Positions 10,591 to 20,713 of a stretch of 64,000 nt of DNA are shown here, piece after piece (positions within the stretch are counted from its first letter, which is position 1; each line of letters opens with the position of its first letter). Made by a program: the position numbers and the translations under genes. Source of the DNA: Phlebiopsis flavidoalba (lineage: Eukaryota; Basidiomycota; Agaricomycetes; Polyporales; Phanerochaetaceae); contig JAOCPU010000041.1 of the NCBI GenBank assembly GCA_035772785.1, positions 247,700 through 311,699 of the forward strand, given 5' to 3'. The notes under the pieces were generated by a model. That model was not told the origin of the DNA and did no database searches. It was given only the letters and a program-made list of their open reading frames with translations.

Positions 10591-12090
10591 GCTCTCATAG
10601 GAAAGACCGTACATAAGAACCAGGTGGGACCCGGGGGATGGCACACTAGCATACGAAAACTACTCTAAGAGCCTGTCTATAGCTTGACAATATTTTACTG
10701 GCACATCAATGATTGTAGAGGGGCGGGAACTACAATTTGTGATGAGTGGCATGCGCATCATATGAGCGCCGATTGTAGAAAGTCGGCCGCCACATGGTGG
10801 CGGGAGGTCTCAGTTGGGCAATAGCAAGGCACGGCTGACAGTTTATTTGCGACTTCGTTCAAATGTGATGCCAATACCTACCGTATGCCGATAACTACCA
10901 CCGTATGCCGAAGGCCAGCGACACGATGTCAGTGAACGCCTAGCGCATGCCGGCGGTTCCCAGTGTACGCCGAGGCCACCCAGCGCCCAGTCGAATACGC
11001 TGGAGGACAGCAACGGACAATGTCCCCCAACGGTACCCCATACGAAACATCCGCCATCCACGCACCACTGTCCACCGATACCAGACAACGTCCCGCCACC
11101 GTCCGCCATCATCCAAGTTACGCCGGCGGACACATAGAGGTTTGTATGACAAATCACGGGTGATGGACTGATGGATTGCTATATGTAGTAACATCCATCA
11201 ACGACCACCACCGACCACCGACGGCAGCCGGTGGTCACGAGCGAAGTTTCACTCACGAGCATATAACTCAGACAAAAACACCTCGCGTGTATACGATAAG
11301 TAGACGCACCTCTGGAGGGATATCCTTGATGCCTTCCCAGTACATAGCTGCTGAAGGATATCTATTTGTTTCTAAAAGAAAACGTCGGGGGACACCTCCT
11401 TCAACACATGGCGGCTAGCCAATGCCCTCAACCGTGTGTCCTACATGAAAGGCATCATGAATGAGCTTCCATACTGTGGATACACAACCGTGTGTTTTCT
11501 CACCGAGCTTGCATATTGTTTAGTTCAATTCTCTGCCCTAGGGTCACATTGCCCACAGAAAAGCAATGTCATCCAAAACATCACCAAAAAGAGACAAATA
11601 AGAAGAAAGTGACGTAATTTCCCTATATAATGTGAAGAAGAAGACTCGTGACCTGTAAAACAGAACGAATATGGGACGAAAAACATAACCCCTCGATCCT
11701 GTCTCCTTCAGGATGTCCGGAACGTAAGAAGCTTCTGGCTACCAGAAGGCGGGCGAAGGCCGCCCCCCCCGGCCGTGAAGAAGTGGCTACCTGAGATGTC
11801 TCAGCCTCGATGAAGATCCTTATGCGAACTAGAAATTCGTTGCCGCCGGGGAGGATGTACAACATATTGGCGACATACAAACGTGGGTCGGTGCAAGGTC
11901 GCGATCAGCTGAAAAGCTGCCGGCAATGTGCCTGGAAGCCGCTTCTTCGGCCGTGGAGATCGACTTGAGGTCCTGGGTTAGCGTTTCTCATCAAGGGGCT
12001 GGTGGAACGCTTTAGAGTCGGGAATAGCTGTCTTTTCCGCGTTCTGTACCAACTTTGGCTTGGAACATTCTTGACGCTATTTTTTGCACA

Positions 12091-13039
12091 GTAATACGTG
12101 TACGTGTGGTACGGATCTTGAGGTCAGAACGATCTTAGATGATCAGAGGTAGGGTCCGTCAGAGGGCGAATGAAGTAGAATGATGGGACTAATCTTGTCG
12201 ACTCTAGTAAACTTAAGGATAACGACCATAGCCTAAGACTGACGGGAGTTATCCCCACAATGCCAACTCCCGGGTTGGGTGTATAGGCTCAAACCCCATG
12301 AGTCGATGGACACATCTCGTGGACAACACGGGCGGCAATGTACAGCAGGGCACAGATCCCTATTGTAGCTCGGGGTGTGGCAATGGAGGTCCCCAGAAGG
12401 GCCGTAGCTGGACCAGTTTGATGGACACCGAACTGTCTGGGTGTCAATTGGCCCAAAACTTAGTTTATTGAGAGCTGTTTCTCCACCAAGTGTCCTATAA
12501 CGCTTATTCGTGAATACTATGAACAGGATGTAGTCACCTTTTGGTATTGTTTGTCTCTTGTTCATGTAGAGCCCCTGAACGCGACGGGCCTGTTCGGCCG
12601 TGGCCAACATGCACTCCCACAGTTTTTAACCAGACGCGTAGCACGAGACGAGCCCGCTGAAGTCGCATCTTAGGAGCAAAACATGCGGTTAACTCCTTTA
12701 GTACAGTAAGCGAAAGCTTTACAGTGGCAATGTGGAACATACCTTCAAAGCATACTCTAAAGATCATGTCTAGACCGTGTATTTCGGCTTGATGATCTTG
12801 GAAGCTGTGTGATGAAGGCTTGAAAAGATGCATTGAGTGTCAATGAATAGGCGAAGCTTAGCAGCTAGGAGCTGTTTCGCTGATAGCAGATAAACTGGTA
12901 TGACATGTTCACAAATCGGTACCATTGCAATGGAGAAGATTTCGTAATAGCGTGAGGACATTCGTGTCATATGACGAGTTGAACCGCACGTAATGACAGC
13001 TCAGAGAGGTACGCAAACAACGTTGAGGCGGCAAACGGA
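12091..13039. other. Spacer between OMT copies 2 and 3
   Basis: Holds a 125-codon minus-strand ORF (12233-12610) that begins MLATAEQARRVQGLYMNKR; its first half has coding-like composition but no family I recognise. Another ORF (12534-12833) overlaps it in a different frame. Nothing else is supported. Confidence 0.35.
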
Positions 13040-15060
13040 GCAGGGAGCCGATGCACACCCCTCTCAAGCTTCAACCTGACTGGGTAAGAAGCGAGATAAA
13101 TCCCCCAAGCGTACGTTCCTGACAATTGTGAGTCACCATCATCTACGGGAACATACCAGACCTGCTGCGATGTTCATATCTCGAAACGGATTTGAAAACT
13201 CTTACCGCTAGGTCCATTGCCATACGCATGGGACGTGTGCCGTCTCAGGGTGTGGGAGTAGTGGCTCAGGAGCAAGAGCTTTCTTCCACTCCCGAGGACG
13301 CCCCCTGCGTCATGGGTGCCACTCGGCAGACGTAGTCCTGGATATCGTCGATGATAATGAGCTTTGTATTCCGGACCCGCAGCGTTGCGCAGGTGTGCTC
13401 AAGATTGTTCTTGGAATACTTTGTCGGACCAGTTGTGAAGCACATATCGTGCTACCAAAAACCGTTTGCGTCCTTGACAGGCTGTGTCCTGCAAAGAAGT
13501 GTCGCCTTGATCAAAAACGTTGAGACTCGTCGGCGAAAAATTATGAGGCGCAAAGTATCGTACTCCTGGAAATTCAACAACGCCACTCTCGACCCCCGAA
13601 AAACCCAGGCATAGTCGTCTTCCACAGCTGAGATGACATTCAGTTAATCGAAAATCGGATGAACAAGATCATTGAGAACTTCACAGCCTACTCCTTCGAC
13701 TTCGCACCGTGTTAGGCCTGTCTTGTTTACAAACGTAACAAAGGTGCTTGTGGGCCTCTTTAGCCAGGGCCATCGTCAGGTTTCCAACACCTCCACCAAC
13801 ATCAACGACTTTGCTGGTCGGAGGAGGAAGCGACGCCCAGTCAAAGCCTGCAGATTTTAGTTCATATTTATTGACAAATAGGTATGTGAAGCATACCTCC
13901 GGAATGCAAAGGGCGTCGTCCGACATGAACGGTCATACGGCCGCCATTGCCGAACTGGCCGAACTTCTTCAGCTCCCTTCCTTCGTGTGTGCGGGCAAGA
14001 TCCAAACGAGTTGTCGCAAACAAGACATGCCGTCATAATCAGCGGCCGAGAATGGTACTCTTGGATTTGGCCTCTACATTCTGAGAAAGGCGGTCGACAG
14101 GAGTTCACAGCAGAGTTACATCAACGAATGTGGAGCTGGCAGGGGAGCTGAATTATTCCGCCCTCCTCTGTCGCGCCTTACACTGCAGCTCGGTAAATAA
14201 TCCCATGAGTTTACAAATCTGAGAAAGATGGCGTAACACTCATAGAGACAAAAAGCGGGCCAAGCCCACGTTTGTACCATCCCACTATCATCCGGCCTAC
14301 ATACAGCACGTGAGATAACAGACACGATAAAAATGCGAGCGTATATCAGACCTACACTTATGATCATTTCCTGCAGGGCTTTCCCAGTGCGCAGCTCCAC
14401 AGAAACTCGGTTGTGTTACGGAAGACGTCGGTGAGACCTCCTTCAAATACGCGATGATGCGAGTGGCAAGAGCCCTCAACGTGCGCCCTGAATGCAAGAG
14501 CGCGGTCAGAGTGCACTAAATTTCAATGAGCAAGGTAAAGGGACAGCGTACCAGCTTGTTAGGGTCAACATTACGAACGGCAGCTATCTATCTTGACGTG
14601 GCGTGCATCCCCTGGTGTGTCCAAGTAAGAAAATGCGGAATTATCAGTAGGACGTGGAACCCAACATTTGGCTCCGCCCTGACTCAGGAATGTGTCCGGG
14701 ACAAAGGCAGCTTCTGAAACAGCGAGGCCACTGGTAAACAATGGCTGAAACGGAATGATCAGTCCGTGGTCATAAACAAGTGAGGACTGTTTTGTACCCA
14801 GAAACTACATTTCCCATGAGGTACACTCGCGAGTGTTGGAGGGTGGCAATGAGCTGGTATGGGGCAGCGGCAATTGCGGGAGCTGCCTCTGCTGCAAGGT
14901 AACCACTTGGAGCTTGTCCGTCTCGGGGACTTCGGGACTGGGAAGGGGGTGCCTACTTGTGCCAGAGATTTCGGGTAGGCCATTTCACGTGCTGCGCTCA
15001 TTGGCTTGAATGTTCTTGACGCTGTTGGCGATGATTTTGCACGAGGGCGTCGAGACTCAG
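13040..15060 (-). pseudogene. O-methyltransferase, tandem copy 3
   Basis: Same enzyme family and exon order as the two copies before it. Visible pieces from the N terminus: AIAAAPYQLIATLQHSRVYL near 14850, a stretch aligning with copy 2 across 14080-14480, the SAM motif SKVVDVGGGVGNLTMALAKE near 13790 preceded by FDWASLPPP, and a C-terminal QERTLGGFISLL near 13110. In the C-terminal SGWKLE motif one base is lost, which gives TGA near 13075. The catalytic block near 13330-13450 is also shifted. This is the most diverged of the three copies. Its upstream flank shares a repeat with copy 1. Confidence 0.68.
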
Positions 15061-15995
15061 ACATGCTGTGTGTCTGAGAGCGGGGAGTCTGCTGGCCCAT
15101 TGACAGTTTGTAAAAGGCGGATGCACGTTTTTATACGGTTTCCAACTACGACTGAGCGGTTGTGGTTCCACTGCTGTCTGTCCCGATTACTATCCCCCCA
15201 ATGCTGTGACCTAGTCCATTAATCGAGGATCACCGCATCATACGGGCTTGAGCATGTACCAGCTGTGCATGCGTCGGTTGAGTGCACCCAGGCTCGCTTA
15301 TGGCGTTAATTTGGAGGTTGGTCACAATGAAGAAGTCGTGAGGAAAAAAGTGTCTATAGTGCTTACGTGGACACTCAAGCGAGCATTATATGCATCACTG
15401 TCCTTACAAAGTGCATTCAACTTGCTGGCAAAAGTTTCGGTCCGTGCCTGTGGCATCGGACGGTTGGTGTCAGGACGAACTACACACGACCTGCTTCGAA
15501 TCAGCCGCTTGTGCGTAATCTGAAACACGCGCAATTAATTCGGCAGAAGCATTTATCTGATAAGACATGATTAGATTTGTCACGAATGGTTAGCCATGTC
15601 GTGGGAACGCACCGGTATAGTCTAAGTCTCTGCAAAGTTCCCAAGAATTTGTGATGAGCACTACGCCACAAGGAGGCCAATTTCACGTGATCACTGAATG
15701 AACACGCATCCTCGCGACTGACCCCCTCCCCAGTCATTTTCCGAACAAAGCACTGTGATTAGGGGATATTCATAAAAGGTGGTATAATATCTCGACATGT
15801 GGATGTAATCAGCGAAACCATGAAATAAATGAAAACGAAACATACGGCCACCAGACGATAGCATGAGACAACATGGAAAACACAGAGACCACAGTGACGG
15901 AGGAGAACGCAGCTTGAGAAAACCAAGAAGTATCATCTATTCCCATAATTATTGGGTGTGGTGAGGAGCTCTTTCGCATTCCGTTCCCTGATTGT
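15061..15995. other. Upstream flank of OMT copy 3
   Basis: Contains the second member of the dispersed upstream repeat (15553-15613) and short ORFs without signatures (for example minus 15691-15936, hydrophobic and Cys-rich). No gene is supported. Confidence 0.35.
15553..15613. repeat. Upstream repeat, member 2
   Basis: Shares TTATCTGATAAGAC, GATTAGATTTGT and GGGAACGC words in the same order with 7947-8012. Confidence 0.65.
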
Positions 15996-18900
15996 CTATG
16001 ATCTCCGTTTTAGCTGCTGAATGCGCTTCTGCGCGAATCATACAATCCATCTGGCTTGGTATTTGGTAGACTCCTCTGACTCATGCGCAATTCGAGTGTC
16101 AGTGTCTAGATCTATCATGCAACACGTTGAGCCGGCTGGAAACGTACCTGACTCTGCTTCTGCGTCTCGAGTCTCGAGAGCACGCATCTGCCTTCCCTCC
16201 CTAGCCGCTCCCTCTTTAATCTTCTCTCTTCGGCCTGTCCCTCAGCCGCCCTTCGTACTCCTTGACACGGCTCTCCCCACTTATTGGCGGCCACAGTCGT
16301 CTTCTGGTTCATCGTCGTGACTTCTCCTCCGCGGCGAGTAGTTGGTTCTGGAGGTTGATGACCCGCTTCTCGGCGTTGCTTGCGCGAGCGTTCAGCGCTC
16401 GTATCTCCATCGAGTCACTTGTGCCCGGTTTCCGATTGCTGTTGATGACAGACTGGAGTTCGTTATTGGTGGACTATAGACCATAAATGATGAGCAACGA
16501 TGATTTGGAGCTGGATGTTCGAACAAACCTTCAATGCCTCCACCTCACCCTCTTTAGCGGCCAACTTCTTCCTACACAATGACTTCGCATCGGCCAAGGT
16601 CTTCAGACTGGCCTCAAACTTGTCCAGCTGTCTCCATCGAGTGTCTAGTTGTTTGCGCATCTCAGTCATACCTTGTTCGCCATGCGACGCGCCTCGGCAT
16701 CCTTGACACGCCTGTCAAAGTCGAGTTGGACCTGGCTCAGCTGCTTGAGACGACTAATGAGGTTGTCGTGGAATACGCTGAAGTTCGTGAACGGTTTTGT
16801 CTCTGCAGCGCCATTCTTCTTACTGCAAGGGTGATGGTGCGTGAGCTACGGAACTCGAAATGCAGGGAAGAAAACCTACCGGGGTCTTGTCGACACCGAG
16901 GATCTTATCCATGTATTGATAGATGGTGAGCAAGAGTGTATTCCGCTCCGTCAGCTGGTCGCGGTACTGAGACTCCGCAGTAAGGATAGTTCGCTGATCC
17001 TTCGAGAGGCGCGACTCCAGCTCAGAGACCTTCGTGCGAAGGCTAGCAACCTCAGCTTCAGCAGTCTTATCAGGGCCGCCTGCACGCCGTCCAACTTCTC
17101 AGAGACGTTCAGACGGGCTTGAGTCTGCGCCGCAAGCTGCGCCGCGAGGTCGTCGATTCTCGGCGTGCAGCTTGTCGAGTACGCTTTTTGCCACGCCTTT
17201 CCGCGGTCGCGGCCACGGCCGTCGCGGTCGTCGAGCTCCTTGCGCGTGCGGCTGAGCTCGTCTTTCGAGGCGCTCGACGTCGCGTTTGAGACGGTCCACC
17301 TCGAGTTGCAGAGAGAATCGGGCGGTAGGTATGGTGGTTTCCCCCAAGCCTCTTCGACTCCTGCTCGATGGTCTGAAGGGCAGTCTGTACCGCGGACAGA
17401 TCGGTCTCTCGTTGTGACAGCAATGTTTTTGCGTGCGCGTGAGGTCGCCAAGTGCGGATTGTAGCGCAGACTCTTTGGCCTCCAGAGACCTCCGAGATTG
17501 TCGAGAAAGTCTCATCCAGATCTCGTTGCAGCTTTTCACGGTCAGCCTCTACACGTTTCGTATTCGCCTGTTTGCGCGCTGTACTGTTGTGCCACCAGTT
17601 TCTCGATGTGCTGCGCAAGCTCTTCTTGTTCTGCCTTGGCATCATCCGCTTCATTTCGCCTTGCGATTGTACTGGGTCGGTGAGTTCCTCGAGTTGATTC
17701 TTGAGCCCAGCAACTTTCTGTACACATATCAGCTCATATTATACGTGAAACCCCAACGAGACTCACCTCCTTGAGAGCGGCAGACAAAACGCTTCGAGTC
17801 TATCCAACTCCACACCATCTCTTTCCTCGCGAGTCTTGTTCGGCCTCGTCTTTCAGTTGTTCATTCTCTTCCTCAAGTCGGTACACTTGATCACCGAAGG
17901 CCTGAATTTCCTGGTTCGCAGCTGCGATCTCTGCGTCCTTCTCTTCAGCCTCTCGCTCTTTGTGTGCAAGCGCGATCTCGAACTTCTCGTGCAGATCCGA
18001 CATGCCTGCTTCGAGGTCCGTAAGTTGAAGACGTAGCTCTTTGGACTCGGCTTCTCGTCGTTCCAGCTCCTAGATACAAAGTTAGTGGTCTTATGCTATT
18101 AACTGATGGATTGTGACACACATCCTTGAGCTCGTCAACACGACCTCTGGCCTCTTCAACCTCTCTCTGCCACGCCACTCATCCTCGACTTGCCGAACGA
18201 TACGCTCATGTTCAGAGACAATCTCATCAATCTCCCTGTTCTTGAGATCAATTTCATCGGCGTTCTGCTGAAGCTCAATCTGTGCGGCAGCCAATTTGTC
18301 TCTGACCGCGTTGAGATCTTCTTCAACAGCCTCCCGCTCTTCGCGTTCTTCGAGAATCTGCGCGCGACTTTGGCTGCGTTCGACGTTCTCTCTTTGTTTC
18401 GACGTTCTCGCGTCGCGTCTGCGTTCGACTCTTCGAGCTTGAGCCTGAGCATCTCGACCTGGTCTGTGAGCTCCTCCTTCTCCTCGTCTTGGCGTGCAGG
18501 CAAGCTCCTCGTGATCTTCCACGCGCCGCCTCAAGTCATCGTTCTCGGCCTCTAGCTCATCCACCTGCTTTCTTAATCGTCCACCGCCGTGCCTGAGCCG
18601 TCATCCTCCCGACTCTCGACAATGTCCTTCAGCCTCTCCATCTCATCGGCATTGTCTCTCGAGCAGTGTCCGGACGCCTTCCAGCTGCTCTTCGAGCTCC
18701 ATGTTCCTGTCCTCAAAGCTTGCGCATTACGCGCCTCGAGTTCGCGCACGACATGCTCGTCTGCACCCCGACGCCGTGCACTTTTCCTGCGTGCACGCGC
18801 GTACCTCCGGAGTTCGCTCAGCCTCCCGGTTCGCGCTCGGCAAGCTTCTCCTCGAGATATACTGCACGCGGGACTCCTGAGAGCTACCCCGAGCCACGCT

Positions 18901-19715
18901 GCAGCCGGCTCGAGCTCGCGATCTGGGCGCTCGAGGACGAGCTAGCTTTCTTGAGCTTCTTGATCTCCATGCCGACGCTGCTGCCCCTCGATCTTGAGGT
19001 TGATGTTTTGCTTGAGGGCCTCGTCGATCTGGTCGGGCGCGAGCTGAGCCAGGCGTTCTTCGAGGAAGTGCACCTTCAGCTTGATGTTGAAGTTCTCCTT
19101 CTTGAGGCTGTCTATGTGCTGGTGAATTTATGAGACATGGCTAAGCGAAAGTGACCACGATAATGAAGGATAGGGGGGGCAGCTTATGAGCATCGCACAA
19201 GCAGGGACAACACATGATATTTGTGTGATAGGAGGCCTTGTGGTATATAAATACGAACGCATGCTGTTTTAAATGCATGCATCGCGCGCCGGGGTGTGTA
19301 ACAGACATGCAAACACATACCTTCTCCTGGTCTCTCAGAGTCAGGTTCATATTCCCCTTCCCAGCTACGCCTTTTCCCCCGCTTCGTGCGGTCTGGCCCC
19401 GGAGTCCCCATCGACATCCCCCCACTTGCGCTCCTGCCCCAGGGGTGTCGAGCACATCGACCTCAGTGTCATCCGCATCGTCCGCACCGCGCCGCCGCGG
19501 CGTAGGGTCGTCGAATCGTCTGCGCGCAAAACTTCGCGCAGCAGTGGGTGTGTGAGGGCGTCGCAAGGAGCGCAGAGGAGGCGACTGTCGAGCCAGAGAC
19601 CACACGAGCGTTTCGTGCGGGGGGTGGTAAATCCGCCAACGAACCGAGCGAGAGGTCGGGTTGGGATCCTATGGATTGGAGGGACGTGTCCCCGCGGTTT
19701 TATTGCCGCAGACAT
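15996..19715 (-). CDS. Centrosomin/Mto1-Pcp1-like coiled-coil protein
   Basis: Likely a spindle-pole-body or microtubule-organising protein that tethers the gamma-tubulin complex. The N-terminal exon ends with GNMNLTLRDQEK, a GTATGT donor at 19320 and an acceptor at 19119; the next exon opens HIDSLKKENFNIKLKVHFLE and continues with ERLAQLAPDQIDEALKQNIN. This is the centrosomin N-terminal motif (Cnn_1N, CM1) shared by Pcp1, Mto1 and Drosophila Cnn. The remaining 3 kb is almost all heptad-rich (for example LEAENDDLRRRVEDHEEL near 18540, KFEIALAHKEREAEEKDAEI near 17960), and the last exon ends with KRIQQLKRRS and a stop at 15996-15998. Frame shifts occur, for example near 18985-19020, where the frame passes from LKQNINLKIE to MEIKKLKK. 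The start is uncertain: candidate ATGs lie at 19605 and 19715 in different frames. The 202-bp first intron is long for this window. Confidence 0.72.
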
Positions 19716-19739
19716 GTGTGCCCAAGACGCGGCATATAA

Positions 19740-20713
19740 CGTCTAAAACGCGTGAATGTCGTGCAAGAGACTCGCAACGACGCTGAGGAGGGGGGATGGT
19801 CGTGGTATTGAGCGGCCAAGGTGAGTGCGTGTCCCGAAAAGGAAGGTGCTTTGGTTTTGAAACAACCCTGGGTCGTTGGCTCATGATCGGGCGATAAACT
19901 ATGTCGAAGAGAAGTCCTGTAAACTTAATCCAATAGTTGAGGTTACTGAAAATCAGATGAACATTTACGTCATTATTTTTTTTGGATATTCTCAGGCGGA
20001 ACTGGACTATTCTCCTTGAGCGCCACAAATCGATGCATATATTCCTACCTTTTTGGCTCTATCAGTGGTCTGAGGGACAGTCGGGCATAATCGCAACGCG
20101 GGGTAATTTAGAGTGGCAGAGGCACAAGTGGAAAAGACACGTTTCATTCGTGCGAAGATGGATACGGTGCAGAGACACATTTCATTCGTGTAGAGATGGA
20201 TATAGATGGGAATTCCGAAAACCAAATGTCTGTGAATGATGAGAGCAAAAGAGACAAGATGAAAGAGCAAAATCCGAGCTAATAGTGATAAAAATACAAC
20301 ATTGCGACGATTCGAAGAGCAAAACAGATACGTTATTCAATAAGAAAAAGCAACGACAAAGAAATTGGAGGAAATCATTTTAAGCAGGTCAGCACAAACG
20401 CGGCAAGGGTCGGGGAGATGTTCGAAGTCGTATGGATATTGCTCGTCCTCTGCACGCCTGTTCTGCAACCCAGGGACGTAGGAACGAGTCCGTAAATCTT
20501 CATGGTATGATGCTTTCCGATCTAGATTTTGCCGTTCTCGCGCGGGTCCATTTGTAGTGGAGTCTAGAGACCGTTTTTGTGTGGAACGTGACTGGAATCC
20601 GATAGTCGCTCTGCGCTCAATGGGGCACTTGAGAGGTGGTGGAAGCGTCAGGCAGCTGGTGGCTTGAGTAATGTGTCAGCAAGGAAAGGGGGTTCGGGAG
20701 TGGGAGAGAGAAC
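19740..20713. other. Intergenic region, promoter side of the Cnn-like gene
   Basis: AT-richer than the genes on both sides. The 5' promoter of the Cnn-like gene should lie at its left end and the 3' end of the kinase gene at its right end. It contains a two-unit tandem repeat (20135-20209). ORFs are short and carry no signature. Confidence 0.45.
20135..20209 (+). repeat. Two-copy tandem repeat, 38-bp unit
   Basis: Units start AGACACGTTTCATTCGTG (20135) and AGACACATTTCATTCGTG (20173) and both go on with AGATGGATA. Identity is about 85 percent. No regulatory function is evident. Confidence 0.75.

Larger units (their letters stand above)
9725..11300. mobile_element. ACC-rich repeat insertion in OMT copy 2
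   Basis: The plus strand is full of CCACC, CACCG and GTATGCCG-like words (9740-10005 and 10860-11240), with a 12-base palindrome TCCACCGGTGGA at 9768-9779. ORFs across it are Gly/Trp/His-rich shadows of the repeat. Both edges are set only by loss of similarity to OMT copies 1 and 3, so they are accurate to perhaps 20-30 bases. I see no transposase frame. A target-site duplication could not be identified. It may be one diverged minisatellite-rich element, or remains of a larger one. Confidence 0.5.
8525..12090 (-). pseudogene. O-methyltransferase, tandem copy 2, split by insertion
   Basis: Best preserved at its C-terminal half: ASKIVDVGGGVGTVTKALAQ (SAM motif) near 9260, QDRPGTAKEGE near 9190, LWNNTLPDFIESGIVQFQ near 9090, then ITHNWADKYSQKILRRLRDA near 8920, LIVMDDILDYV near 8850, and QERTLEQFISLFTSAGWKLE ahead of TGA 8525-8527. 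The N-terminal part lies 1.6 kb away: sequence at 11300-11900 matches the 5' part of copies 1 and 3 (for example the ACGTCGGGGGACACCTCCTTC word near 11380), and FQLIATLHRP near 11900 matches their first exon. The DNA between, about 9725-11300, has no counterpart in the other copies. So this copy was cut by an insertion and should not make a full enzyme. One extra shift lies near 9000 at HDFF. Confidence 0.72.

Noticed and set aside
10843..11194. Overlapping minus-strand ORFs rich in Gly and Trp
   Set aside because: They are translations of the ACC-rich repeat; both strands are open and no start or splice signal supports them.
9725..11300. Interpretation of the insertion as an LTR retrotransposon
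   Set aside because: No long direct repeats, primer-binding site, protease or reverse transcriptase motifs were found.
16115..18564. Several plus-strand ORFs rich in Ser and Leu
   Set aside because: They are antisense shadows of the Glu/Lys/Arg-rich coiled-coil gene on the minus strand.
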